From the NCBI GenBank assembly GCA_963665525.1, contig OY762280.1, forward strand, positions 2,046,001 through 2,110,000: a stretch of 64,000 nt of DNA, in the 5' to 3' direction. Within the stretch, counting starts at the first letter, position 1; each line of letters starts with the position of its first letter. The notes under the pieces were generated by a model. It did no database searches. It was not told the origin of the DNA and saw nothing but the letters and a program-made list of their open reading frames with translations. This DNA is from UBA12077 sp963665525. GTDB taxonomy: Bacteria > Bacteroidota > Bacteroidia > Bacteroidales > UBA12077. Below, piece by piece: positions 17,634-26,512 of this stretch. A program made the translations under genes and the position numbers.

Positions 17634-18149
17634 CTATTTTTTTAAATTTAACTGCATCGCAAAATAAGAAAACTTATCATCAATGCTTTCAAAATCATAT
17701 TTAATTTTTTGTTTTGTTGTTTTAGCCATCACTATAAGTCCCAATCCTGCACCTCCTTTTTCAGATATTTCTGCATTTGCTAATGATTTCTTATACAAGC
17801 TGTTGATCTGTTTAAAATCCAAATTATTCAGGTTTTCTAGTCGTTTTATTAGTTCTTTCATCCTGGAATTTAACAGAATATTACCCGTATGAATAAGATA
17901 ATCCTCAGCGATTCGTTCAATAATAAAACGTGCGGGATATTTCTCTAACAGATCGTTTTGTGCATCATTTAAATCCGAATGTTTTAATATATTATCAAGG
18001 CACTCAACTGATAATGAATAGACTCTTTTTCGCATCAATTTATCTTCTTGTTTATGCATAAGATAGTTTTTCAAATGATGCAGAATATCATCAATGATAT
18101 TTAGAGTTATTAATCCCTTATGATTAACTACAACATCGTAACTTTTCAT
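17634..18149 (-). CDS. siaB: SiaB-family GHKL protein kinase
   Basis: 171 residues. An anti-sigma-kinase-like GHKL fold: N-box VECLDNILKHS (48-58) with Glu49 and Asn53, and G-box KGGAGLGLIVMA (131-142). It has no HisKA domain, as expected of SiaB/SpoIIAB-type Ser/Thr kinases. It should phosphorylate SiaC, encoded next. It is the first gene of the siaB-siaC-SDR-VOC operon and is divergent from the phosphate transporter gene across 282 bp. In known systems this switch controls c-di-GMP and aggregation; here the output is unclear. Confidence 0.82.
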   Translation of the reverse strand: MKSYDVVVNHKGLITLNIIDDILHHLKNYLMHKQEDKLMRKRVYSLSVECLDNILKHSDLNDAQNDLLEKYPARFIIERIAEDYLIHTGNILLNSRMKELIKRLENLNNLDFKQINSLYKKSLANAEISEKGGAGLGLIVMAKTTKQKIKYDFESIDDKFSYFAMQLNLKK

Positions 18150-18328
18150 AAACTATAATATATATTTTTGCGAGCTTTTGTTTTAACTTTTATAAAACAG
18201 AACGTTAAAGTTAATGTTAATAATTAAAAAACAAAAAAATATCTAAAATTTTAGATACTTTAAACTTCTAAGCCTAAACCCTGTTTTACAGTTATGATTT
18301 TTATTCATGTTGTTTTATTACTAACTTG

Positions 18329-18367
18329 TTAACATTAACTTAACATTGATTTAATTAAAAATTAATT
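18329..18367 (+). promoter_or_regulatory. Array of four TTAAxx hexamers, 11-bp period (candidate Pho box)
   Basis: TTAACA at 18329, TTAACA at 18340, TTAATT at 18351 and TTAATT at 18362: four hexamers in exact 11-bp phase, 65 bp before the PiT transporter ATG. Direct repeats spaced 11 bp are the binding geometry of PhoB/OmpR-family dimers, and TTAACA-N5-TTAACA closely resembles the Bacillus PhoP box. The rest of the 282-bp gap (18150-18431) is AT-rich with no gene visible. Confidence 0.6.
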
Positions 18368-18431
18368 TAATTCAGCATTCTAATAGCTTATGTATATCTA
18401 CTTTTAACCCCAAATTAAAATAACTTTAAAA

Positions 18432-20690
18432 ATGGAAAACATTTACATTATTCTTGTCGTAATTCTCTTTGCACTAGCCATTTCGGATTTAATCGTTGGT
18501 GTCAGTAACGACGCAGTAAACTTTTTAAACTCGGCGATTGGGTCAAAAGTTGCTCCCCGTTACGTTATTATGATCATTGCAAGTATAGGTATTTTAGTAG
18601 GTACAACTTTCTCAAGTGGTATGATGGAGGTTGCCAGAAAAGGTATATTTCATCCTGATCAGTTTTACTTTTCAGAGATCATGATCATATTCCTGGCTGT
18701 GATGCTTACTGATGTTGTACTTTTAGATGTATTTAATACACTTGGTCTTCCTACATCAACTACGGTATCAATAGTTTTTGAACTTTTGGGTGCAGCTGTT
18801 GCTGTTGCTTTAGTTAAGATAAATCATTTAGGAGAAACTGCGGCTGATTTAGCAAACTATATTAATTCTGCTAAAGCGTTAGCCATTATATCAGGGATTT
18901 TACTTTCTGTTATTGTGGCATTTTCAGTTGGATCAATTGTGATGTATTTAACAAGATTGGTTTTCTCTTTTAATCATAAAGTTACCTTTAAATATTTTGG
19001 AGCCATTTGGGGCGGTATTGCTATTACAGCTATTACATATTTTATATTAATTAAAGGAGCCAAAGGATCTTCATTCCTAACCAGTGAAACTACTGAGTGG
19101 ATTAAATCAAATACTACTCTTATTATAGTTTATAGTTTTATAGGATGGACTATTTTACTTCAGCTATTATACTGGATTGTAAGATTAGATATTCTGAAAA
19201 TGATTGTATTGGTAGGAACATTTGCCTTGGCAATGGCATTTGCTGGAAACGACCTTGTAAACTTTATTGGTGTTCCATTGGCGGGGTTAAAATCTTTCCA
19301 GGCATTTATGGCAGAACCCAATGCAAATCCGGATGGTTTATTGATGGTTGCCTTAACAGGAAAATCACAGGCAAATACTTTAATTCTGCTATTGGCAGGA
19401 CTTGTTATGGTAGTCACCTTATGGTTATCACGTAAAGCAAGAAAGGTAACAGAAACGGAAATAAATTTAAGCAGACAAGGCGCTGGCAATGAAAGATTTG
19501 GATCAAGCATGCTCTCCAGAACAATTGTTAGAGCTGCTATGGATATTAGTCATGCAGTAGGTAAAGTTACTCCTAAATCAATGCAAAAAAGAATTAGTAA
19601 ACGTTTTGATGATACTGAATATAAAAATAGTCTGAAAAATGTAAAAGATGTACCATCATTTGATATGGTAAGAGCATCGGTAAATTTAACGGTAGCCAGT
19701 ATTTTAATCTCTTTTGCTACATCTTTAAAATTACCTTTATCTACAACCTATGTAACATTTATGGTTGCGATGGGGACATCGCTAGCAGATAAAGCTTGGG
19801 GACGTGAAAGTGCTGTTTATAGAATTACAGGAGTAATTACCGTAATTGGTGGATGGTTTATGACTGCTTTTACTGCATTTACTGTAGCATTCATTATTGC
19901 ACTTATTATTAGTTGGGGTGGTATAATTGCTATTGGAGCTTTTGCTTTAATTGCTCTTTATACTGTTATTCGTACACATACCTCTTTCCATAAAAAAGAG
20001 GCTGAAAAAGAACGAGTTAAAAAATTGGCAGATGAAGACCTAATGGCAGAAAATGTAATGACTAAATGTTCATTAGAAGTTAGAAGCATGCTTAAATCTG
20101 TTGTTAGAGTATTTTCTGAAACTATTGTAGGGCTAACACATGAAGATCGCAAATCTCTTAAAAAAGTTTGTAAAGAAGTTGATGATTTAAATATGGAAGC
20201 TAAATATTTAAAAAACAATGTCCATAGTACATTATTAAAGCTCCAGGAAGAAGAAGGTGAAACCGGCCACTTCTATGTTCAGGTTATTGATTACTTGCGA
20301 GAGATGGCTCATGCTCTATCGTTTATTTCAAATCCTAGTTTCAATCATGTCGATAACAATCATAAACCATTATCGGAAGAACAAATTGATGAACTTGACA
20401 GTTTGAAAGACAATGTGAATGATTTATTCGAAGCCATCATTTTCACCATAGAAAAAAGTGAATTTGAAAATATACCTGCTTTAATTGAAAAACAACAAGA
20501 TATATTAGATAAATTAAAAGAAGGTAGAAAAAATCAAATTAAACGTATTAAGAAGGATGAAGCAGGTACTCGTAATAGTATCTTATATCTTGGAATACTA
20601 AATGAAATCAAAAACTTCTTATTGCAATCCATAAATGCAGTAAAAGCACAAAGAGATTTCGTTGAATATCAATTAAAAAGGAAAGGATAA
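18432..20690 (+). CDS. PiT-family inorganic phosphate transporter with PhoU-like C-terminal domain
   Basis: 752 residues. Residues 1-240 and 245-530 are membrane halves of the PHO4/PiT family. The inverted-repeat signatures are present: LIVGVSNDAVNFLNSAIGS (about 21-39), FAGNDLVNFIGVPLAG (about 272-287), GLPTSTTVSIVFELLG and LPLSTTYVTFMVAMG. It is a proton- or sodium-coupled phosphate symporter of the inner membrane. Residues about 540-752 form long charged helices, a PhoU/DUF47-like cytosolic domain fused to the carrier; such a domain is often a separate gene. The upstream hexamer array and the PhoB-like regulator gene downstream suggest phosphate control. Confidence 0.93.
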   Translation: MENIYIILVVILFALAISDLIVGVSNDAVNFLNSAIGSKVAPRYVIMIIASIGILVGTTFSSGMMEVARKGIFHPDQFYFSEIMIIFLAVMLTDVVLLDVFNTLGLPTSTTVSIVFELLGAAVAVALVKINHLGETAADLANYINSAKALAIISGILLSVIVAFSVGSIVMYLTRLVFSFNHKVTFKYFGAIWGGIAITAITYFILIKGAKGSSFLTSETTEWIKSNTTLIIVYSFIGWTILLQLLYWIVRLDILKMIVLVGTFALAMAFAGNDLVNFIGVPLAGLKSFQAFMAEPNANPDGLLMVALTGKSQANTLILLLAGLVMVVTLWLSRKARKVTETEINLSRQGAGNERFGSSMLSRTIVRAAMDISHAVGKVTPKSMQKRISKRFDDTEYKNSLKNVKDVPSFDMVRASVNLTVASILISFATSLKLPLSTTYVTFMVAMGTSLADKAWGRESAVYRITGVITVIGGWFMTAFTAFTVAFIIALIISWGGIIAIGAFALIALYTVIRTHTSFHKKEAEKERVKKLADEDLMAENVMTKCSLEVRSMLKSVVRVFSETIVGLTHEDRKSLKKVCKEVDDLNMEAKYLKNNVHSTLLKLQEEEGETGHFYVQVIDYLREMAHALSFISNPSFNHVDNNHKPLSEEQIDELDSLKDNVNDLFEAIIFTIEKSEFENIPALIEKQQDILDKLKEGRKNQIKRIKKDEAGTRNSILYLGILNEIKNFLLQSINAVKAQRDFVEYQLKRKG

Positions 20691-20710
20691 AATGCATAAA
20701 TAATACGCAT

Positions 20711-20740
20711 AAAAAAGCTCGAAAAATTCCGAGCTTTTTT
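20711..20740 (+). terminator. Terminator after the phosphate transporter gene
   Basis: Perfect stem AAAAAAGCTCG (20711-20721) / CGAGCTTTTTT (20730-20740), ending in T6. It lies 20 bp after the stop at 20690. The following 180 bp to the regulator stop show nothing recognisable. Confidence 0.92.
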
Positions 20741-20922
20741 ATTATCTGTTTCTATAAAATATCTTTTACTAATCTACAATAAGTTCAATATAAGTTTGTT
20801 GGTTATTCAATGATTTGATTAGAATGGAATTTTAGTAATACCAAATTACAAACAGATAAACGAATCAACAGATCATCAAAAAAATTACAAGATATAGATT
20901 TATTCCTTAAGTTGAACCAGCA

Positions 20923-21624
20923 TTAATTTACATATTTATAACCTACTCCTTTTATAGTTTTAATATGTTTATCTCCTATTTTTTCTCGAAGTTTTCTTAT
21001 ATGAACATCAATTGTTCTATCTCCTACAATGATATTATCACCCCAAACTGCACTAAAAATTTCATCTCTTGTAAAAACCCTGTCAGGTTTTGCTATCAGT
21101 AGAAGCAACAACTCAAATTCCTTTTTTGGTAGAATTAATTCTGAACCATCTTTAGTTACTATATATCTTTCTTTATCAATGATCAAATCTGATTGCTGAA
21201 TAATTAAATTTTCTTCTTTTTCATCTTCAATACCCGATTTGAATCTTTTTAATAAAGCCTTTATTCTGCTTACTAATACTTTTGGTTTTACTGGTTTTGT
21301 AATGTAATCATCACCTCCAGCATCAAAACCGGCTATCTGTGAATAATCTTCACCTCGTGCAGTTAAAAAAGCAATTACCGTATTTTGCATTTTTTTATCC
21401 TGACGTAAAGCTTCACAAGTTTCAATCCCATCCATTTCAGGCATCATAACATCTAAAAGGATAAGATGTGGTGTTATTTTTTTCGCTATATCAATAGCTT
21501 CTTTACCGTTGTTAGCCGTATGAACTTCAAATCCTTCCTTCTTAATATTATAACTTAAGAACTCCAGAATATCCGGTTCATCATCAACAAGTAATATTTT
21601 AAAATCTTGATTATTCATTTTCAA
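20923..21624 (-). CDS. PhoB/OmpR-family response regulator
   Basis: 233 residues. Receiver domain (7-125): acidic pair Asp14/Asp15, phospho-acceptor Asp58 in LILLDVMMPEMDG, T in FLTARGED and Lys in DDYITKPVKP. A linker rich in charged residues (about 128-145) precedes the winged-helix domain (about 145-232), with KKEFELLLLLIAKPDRVFTRDEIF and DRTIDVHIRKLREKIG. It binds DNA as a dimer on direct repeats. No histidine kinase gene lies beside it, unusual for this family. It lies next to the PiT carrier, and the 232-bp gap it shares with the divergent lipoprotein gene holds TTAAxx hexamers in 11-bp phase. A PhoB-like role is therefore the best guess. Confidence 0.9.
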   Translation of the reverse strand: MKMNNQDFKILLVDDEPDILEFLSYNIKKEGFEVHTANNGKEAIDIAKKITPHLILLDVMMPEMDGIETCEALRQDKKMQNTVIAFLTARGEDYSQIAGFDAGGDDYITKPVKPKVLVSRIKALLKRFKSGIEDEKEENLIIQQSDLIIDKERYIVTKDGSELILPKKEFELLLLLIAKPDRVFTRDEIFSAVWGDNIIVGDRTIDVHIRKLREKIGDKHIKTIKGVGYKYVN

Positions 21625-21688
21625 TTTACTTTTTATAATCTAAAATGCTAAAGTACATTAATAATAAACACCTAAAGATAAGTTATGT

Positions 21689-21754
21689 TTAATTCTACAT
21701 TAAGGTAAAGTTAACAAAAAAAATTACCCCCCAATTATTAACACAAGATTAAAA
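21689..21754 (+). promoter_or_regulatory. Two sets of TTAAxx hexamers, 11-bp period (candidate Pho boxes)
   Basis: First set: TTAATT at 21689, TTAAGG at 21700, TTAACA at 21711. Second set: TTAACA at 21738, TTAAAA at 21749. Spacing within each set is exactly 11 bp. They occupy the middle of the gap between the response-regulator gene (start 21624, minus) and the beta-helix lipoprotein gene (start 21857, plus), so they could serve both, including autoregulation. Confidence 0.5.
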
Positions 21755-21856
21755 TACTGGTAATAAGATTTAATATGAGTAGGCATTTCTTTGCAGTGTA
21801 AGTTTTAACAAGAATAAGAATTTAAAATTTTAATAACCCAAAACAAAAATCAAAAA

Positions 21857-23398
21857 ATGAAAAAAAGTTATTTAAAACTAACAGCTGCTATTTTAGCTGC
21901 ACTAACAATTAGTTTCACATCTTGTGATGATGATGATTCAGTTAACGTACCTCCTTCAGTTGTTTCTGTAGGTTTAAGTTCAGATAACGCTACTGCTACT
22001 GTATATTTTAGCGAAGGTGTTTATAGTGCAAACAATGCTACCGGAGCTTTAACTGATGACAATTTCACTGTTGCTCTTTCAGGTGGTGATTTAACTTTAG
22101 AATCGTCAACTGTTACTCATACTGCTGGAACAAACACTGCAACAATCGCATTAACTTATAGCGGTACTTATTCAGATGGTTCTGATTTATTAACCGTATC
22201 GGTAGAAGCTAACAAAATTTATGATGAAGAAGGTGCTTCGGCTATTGCTTTAAGCGTTAATGATAATTTAAACCCAATGGGTGTTGAATATGAAACTATC
22301 GAAGTTACTGGTAATATTACATCAAATACTACCTGGGAAGAAGGAAACGTATACATATTAACTTCTCGTATAACTGTTTTAGATGGTGTAACATTAACTA
22401 TCGAACCTGGTGTTATCGTGAAAGGTAATCCTGGAACCGGATCAAACGCTACAGCATTATTAGTTGCTCGTGGTGGTATTTTAGAAGCTGAAGGGACTTC
22501 AGAAAAACCAATCATCTTCACTTCTGTTGCTGATAATATTATTCCTGGTCAAATTAATAGTCCAAACTTAACTGAAGATTTGAATGGTGTTTGGGGTGGA
22601 TTAATCGTTTTAGGTAAAGCACCTATCTCTGTTTCTGGTGATGGATCTGAAGCTTCTATCGAAGGTATCCCTGCTGATGATAGCAATGGTAAATATGGTG
22701 GATCAGTTAAAAATGATTATTCTGGAACTCTTAGATACATTTCTATTCGTCATGGTGGTACAAACATTGGTGAAGGTAACGAAATTAATGGTTTAACTTT
22801 AGGCGGAGTTGGTTCTGCTACAGTTATTGAAAACATTGAAATTGTTGCTAACCAGGATGATGGAATCGAATTCTTCGGTGGAACCGTAGATGTATCTAAC
22901 GTTCTTGTTTGGAAAAACGGAGACGACGCTATCGATGCTGACCAAGCTTGGAATGGAACAATTGATAATGGTATTATCATCAATCCTGGCGACGAAGCTT
23001 TTGAATTGGATGGACCAGAAGGTAGTTATATTGACGGTAATTATACAATCCAAAACTTCTCTGTAAATGCAATGGATGCTCAAGGTTTAGTTGATAACGA
23101 TGATAACACAAATGTTGATATGAATAATATCTTCTTCTTTGGATTAAAGCTTATTACAGGTACTGATGATAACGGAGATCCATTAGATCAACAAGATTTT
23201 GATAAAATGCCTTCAACATACACTTGTACATTTGCTAACTTTGAAGTTGTTATTCCTTCAACTACAACAATGGCGGATCATTTTCCACACGATGATTCAT
23301 TTGTAACAGCTGTTACTGCAAGAACTGTTGGAGCTGATGTTACAGCATTCGAAGATTGGACTTTTGCAGATGTTAATGGACAATTATCTAATTTCTAA
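21857..23398 (+). CDS. Surface/exported lipoprotein with Ig-like and beta-helix domains
   Basis: 513 residues. Lipobox FTSC places the lipid Cys at about residue 23, followed by DDDDS, the acidic run typical of surface-exposed Bacteroidota lipoproteins. Residues 30-140 look like a bacterial Ig-like fold (VYFSEGVYS, ALTDDNFTVALSGG). Residues 145-510 are a right-handed beta-helix with stacked motifs (GVTLTIEPGVIVKGN, RHGGTNIGEGNEINGL from residue 298, DDGIEFFGG). Codons are noticeably richer in GGT, GCT, AAC and TTC than neighbouring genes, suggesting high expression. A TonB-dependent receptor follows after a leaky-looking hairpin, so this lipoprotein may capture ligand for it, as SusD does for SusC, but it is not SusD-like. 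A paralogue is encoded at 30.4-31.8 kb. Ligand unknown. Confidence 0.75.
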   Translation: MKKSYLKLTAAILAALTISFTSCDDDDSVNVPPSVVSVGLSSDNATATVYFSEGVYSANNATGALTDDNFTVALSGGDLTLESSTVTHTAGTNTATIALTYSGTYSDGSDLLTVSVEANKIYDEEGASAIALSVNDNLNPMGVEYETIEVTGNITSNTTWEEGNVYILTSRITVLDGVTLTIEPGVIVKGNPGTGSNATALLVARGGILEAEGTSEKPIIFTSVADNIIPGQINSPNLTEDLNGVWGGLIVLGKAPISVSGDGSEASIEGIPADDSNGKYGGSVKNDYSGTLRYISIRHGGTNIGEGNEINGLTLGGVGSATVIENIEIVANQDDGIEFFGGTVDVSNVLVWKNGDDAIDADQAWNGTIDNGIIINPGDEAFELDGPEGSYIDGNYTIQNFSVNAMDAQGLVDNDDNTNVDMNNIFFFGLKLITGTDDNGDPLDQQDFDKMPSTYTCTFANFEVVIPSTTTMADHFPHDDSFVTAVTARTVGADVTAFEDWTFADVNGQLSNF

Positions 23399-23439
23399 TC
23401 ATAAAAAATCAGATATAATATAAACTTTAAGAATATCAA

Positions 23440-23465
23440 CTCGCAGGGTAAAACCTGCGGGTTTT
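23440..23465 (+). terminator. Attenuator-like hairpin between lipoprotein and receptor genes
   Basis: Stem CTCGCAGG (23440-23447) / CCTGCGGG (23454-23461) with one wobble pair, followed by TTTT. It lies 41 bp after the lipoprotein stop and 31 bp before the receptor ATG. It probably terminates only part of transcription, giving more lipoprotein than receptor. Confidence 0.65.
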
Positions 23466-23495
23466 ACTAATTTAATAAGAACATCATTTTTTATC

Positions 23496-26393
23496 ATGAG
23501 TAAGATTAAATATTTTCTTGTTTTCCTCTTTTTATCTGTAAGTAATATATTATACTCTCAGAATGGAACTATTAGAGGGAGTGTTTTTGATGCTGTAAAT
23601 GGAGAATCTCTTCCGGGAGTAACAATTTATATCGAATCTTTAGCACATGGAACAATTACAGATTTAGATGGGGAATTCAATCTTTCTGTAACCCCGGGAA
23701 CTTACGACTTAAAAGTATCGTACATTTCTTATGAAACAGTTATTATAGAAGGATTAATTGTAAAAGAAGGAGAGGTAAACTTAATAGATCATATTGGTTT
23801 AGAAGAGGCAACTTTTGAAATTGCCAGCGCTGTAGTTACTGCTAAAGCTATTCGTAATACAGAAACCGCCATCCTGGCATTAAAACAAAAATCTCCTAAT
23901 TTATTTGATGGAGTTTCTGCTGCCAGCTTAAGAAAAACAGGAGACTCCGATGCTGCTTCATCCATAAAAAGAGTTACGGGAGTTTCTGTTTCAAATGGAA
24001 AATATGTTTATGTAAGAGGTCTTGGTGATCGTTATACAAAAACTATCTTAAACGGTGTTGATATACCCGGATTAGATCCTGATAGAAACAGTATCCAAAT
24101 GGATATTTTCCCAACAAATATTATTGATAACATTATTGTACATAAATCGTTTAGTGCAGAATTACCTGCTGATTTTACCGGTGGTGTTGTTGATATTGAA
24201 CTAAAAGATTTCCCTGAAGAAAGAAAAGGTAATATTTCTTTTTCTGCAGGATATAATTCTAACTTTCATTTTAACAGTAATTATCTCACCTATGATGGTG
24301 GTAATACTAATTATTTAGGTTTTGATGATGGAACAAGAGCAATACCAGCAGAATCAAACATCCCGTTTTTTACGGACATCATCTCAAATCCTAATGGAGA
24401 AGATGCTCAACGTTATAAAGAAATATTAGGAGACTTTAATCCTAATATGGCTGCAAAAACACAAACCAGTTTTATGGATTATGATTTTGGAGCTTCGTTT
24501 GGAAATCAAAAAGTTTTAAAAAAAATAACAATAGGTTACAATGTAGCTTTCTCATATAAAAACAATACAGAGTTTTACGAAAATGCAACATACAGCAAGT
24601 ATGGTCTTAGTGGAAATCCTGATGAAAATGAATTAGTATTAAGAACTGAACGTAATGGAGACTATGGAGTTAATAATTTATTCCTTAATGGACTTGCAGG
24701 ATTTGCTGTAAAAACAAAAAAATCAAAATATAGATTTAATATCATTCATTTACAAAATGGTGAATCTACAGCAGGTATCTTTGATTTCACAAGCAGAGAT
24801 GTAGGTAGTGATTTTGATGCATTTCAACACACACTTCTTTATACGCAAAGATCATTAACCAATTTGCTTTTGAATGGTAAACATCGTTTTGAAGAATCAA
24901 AATGGGAAATAGTATGGAAATTATCTCCTACTTTATCAAAAATAGAAGATCCTGACAATAGGTTTACCAGATACGCTTATGGATCGGATGGTTTAGTCAT
25001 AGGAACTGAATCTGGTTTTCCGGAAAGAACATGGAGAGAACTTGAGGAAATGAATTTAGGAGGGGTCCTTCATTTTACCAAAAAATTCAGTTTTAACGGA
25101 CAAGATGCTAAATTAAAATTTGGAGGAGCCTATACTTATAAAGAGCGTGATTTTAATGTGCGTACTTTTGCTATAAATGTTCGAAATGTTCCACTAAGCG
25201 GTGATCCTAATGAGCTGTTTTCTGAAGAAAACTTATGGCCATATCAGGATAATATCTTTTATGGAACAACCATAGAACCTAACTTTATTCCTACAAATGT
25301 TAACAAATATAACGCTAATGTTAACTATGCAGCAGCTTATATATCTGGTGAACTAAATCTCTTAAAAAACTTAAAAACAGTAGTTGGAATACGAACAGAA
25401 AATTATGTTCAGGAATATACAGGTCAGGACCAATTAGGAGAAAATGTTCTTGATGGAGATAAAGTCCTTGACGATCTTGATTTTTTTCCAACCATTAACC
25501 TTATTTATAGTTTAAAAGAGAAACAAAATTTAAGATTATCGTATTCGAAAACAATTGCACGTCCTTCGTTAAAAGAGCTATCCTATGCGCAAATTTTTGA
25601 TCCTGTAAGTGGTGTTACATTTATTGGTGGATTAGCAGATGATATAGGTCTTGATAATAATGGAAACGAAGTAGTTTTCTGGGATGGAAATCTTGTAAGT
25701 ACAGATATTCATAATATTGATTTGCGTTGGGAATGGTTTTTTGAAAGAGGTCAAATGATTTCGTTAAGTGGATTTTACAAGAAATTCGCTAATCCAATTG
25801 AGATGGTACAATTCGCTACAACTCAAAAAACTCAAATCCAACCTAGAAACGTAGGTGATGGACAGGTTCTTGGAGCAGAATTAGAGTTACGCCATGATTT
25901 CGGATTTATGGGGGAATCATTAAGCAATTTTAGTATTTCAACTAATTTTACTTATGTATATTCTCGTGTAGAATATAGCCAATCAGAGTACGAATCAAGA
26001 ATTGCAGCATCAAGGACAGGTCAAACAATTGATAAATACAGAGAAATGGCTGGTCAATCGCCTTATCTTTTAAATATTGGAGCAAGTTATAATGGAGGTG
26101 TAAATAATTTTTGGAAAGGTTTAGAAGCCGGATTATTCTATAATGTTCAGGGCAAAGCTTTAAGTATTGTTGGGATTAGCGATCGCCCGGATATTTACAC
26201 AAATCCATTTCATAGTTTAAACTTTAATATCTCAAAACAATTTAATAATGGACTTGGCATTGGCTTAAAAGTTAAAAACATTTTAAATAGTAAAGACGAA
26301 GTAATTTATCAATCATATAAAGCTGAAGATCAGTATTACAGTTTAAAAGAAAAAGGTACTAGCTTAAGCTTAAGCATTAGTTACAAATTTTAA
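23496..26393 (+). CDS. TonB-dependent receptor with CarboxypepD_reg-like domain
   Basis: 965 residues. Signal peptide to about residue 21 (ILYSQNG). Residues 23-105 are a carboxypeptidase-regulatory-like beta-sandwich (GTIRGSVFDAVNGESLPGV, GEFNLSVTPGTYDLKVSYI). The plug (about 120-240) has RGLGDRYTKTILNGVDIPG and FTGGVVDIELKDFPE. The barrel ends LSLSISYKF. It is longer than the 801-residue receptor and lacks SusC-type length and signature. It likely imports the ligand bound by the lipoprotein encoded 98 bp upstream. The candidate Pho boxes before the pair suggest a phosphorus compound, but that is inference. No SusD homologue is present. Confidence 0.9.
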   Translation: MSKIKYFLVFLFLSVSNILYSQNGTIRGSVFDAVNGESLPGVTIYIESLAHGTITDLDGEFNLSVTPGTYDLKVSYISYETVIIEGLIVKEGEVNLIDHIGLEEATFEIASAVVTAKAIRNTETAILALKQKSPNLFDGVSAASLRKTGDSDAASSIKRVTGVSVSNGKYVYVRGLGDRYTKTILNGVDIPGLDPDRNSIQMDIFPTNIIDNIIVHKSFSAELPADFTGGVVDIELKDFPEERKGNISFSAGYNSNFHFNSNYLTYDGGNTNYLGFDDGTRAIPAESNIPFFTDIISNPNGEDAQRYKEILGDFNPNMAAKTQTSFMDYDFGASFGNQKVLKKITIGYNVAFSYKNNTEFYENATYSKYGLSGNPDENELVLRTERNGDYGVNNLFLNGLAGFAVKTKKSKYRFNIIHLQNGESTAGIFDFTSRDVGSDFDAFQHTLLYTQRSLTNLLLNGKHRFEESKWEIVWKLSPTLSKIEDPDNRFTRYAYGSDGLVIGTESGFPERTWRELEEMNLGGVLHFTKKFSFNGQDAKLKFGGAYTYKERDFNVRTFAINVRNVPLSGDPNELFSEENLWPYQDNIFYGTTIEPNFIPTNVNKYNANVNYAAAYISGELNLLKNLKTVVGIRTENYVQEYTGQDQLGENVLDGDKVLDDLDFFPTINLIYSLKEKQNLRLSYSKTIARPSLKELSYAQIFDPVSGVTFIGGLADDIGLDNNGNEVVFWDGNLVSTDIHNIDLRWEWFFERGQMISLSGFYKKFANPIEMVQFATTQKTQIQPRNVGDGQVLGAELELRHDFGFMGESLSNFSISTNFTYVYSRVEYSQSEYESRIAASRTGQTIDKYREMAGQSPYLLNIGASYNGGVNNFWKGLEAGLFYNVQGKALSIVGISDRPDIYTNPFHSLNFNISKQFNNGLGIGLKVKNILNSKDEVIYQSYKAEDQYYSLKEKGTSLSLSISYKF

Positions 26394-26429
26394 TTTAGCA
26401 TGTGTCGTTTTAAAAAATTATATTTACAA

Positions 26430-26452
26430 GTTCCTTATATACAATAAGGAAC
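26430..26452 (+). terminator. Hairpin after the receptor gene
   Basis: Perfect 9-bp stem GTTCCTTAT (26430-26438) / ATAAGGAAC (26444-26452) with a 5-nt loop. The following T run is weak (ATATTT), so termination may be inefficient. Confidence 0.55.
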
Positions 26453-26482
26453 ACATATTTCAATCAAATATTATTTGCTATT

Positions 26483-26490
26483 TAAATTTG
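26483..26490 (+). promoter_or_regulatory. Candidate -7 element for the MORN-like gene
   Basis: TAAATTTG, an exact TAnnTTTG match, 22 bp before the ATG at 26513. The -33 region (TTTC at 26458) is imperfect. Confidence 0.4.
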
Positions 26491-26512
26491 TACTGATAAA
26501 AATATTAATATC

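Noticed and set aside
18163..18170. TATTTTTG followed by GCGAGC, similar to the porin -7 region (29371-29383)
   Set aside because: It is more than 260 bp from the transporter ATG and points away from siaB; the resemblance is short and probably chance.
11290..21624. PAS histidine kinase as the cognate kinase of the PhoB-like regulator
   Set aside because: The genes are 8 kb apart, on opposite strands and separated by unrelated operons. The kinase is soluble with PAS domains, unlike membrane PhoR. No evidence links them.
21857..26393. SusC/SusD-type polysaccharide utilisation pair
   Set aside because: The lipoprotein is a beta-helix with an Ig-like domain, not a helical SusD, the receptor lacks SusC features, and no glycoside hydrolases or sulfatases are nearby.
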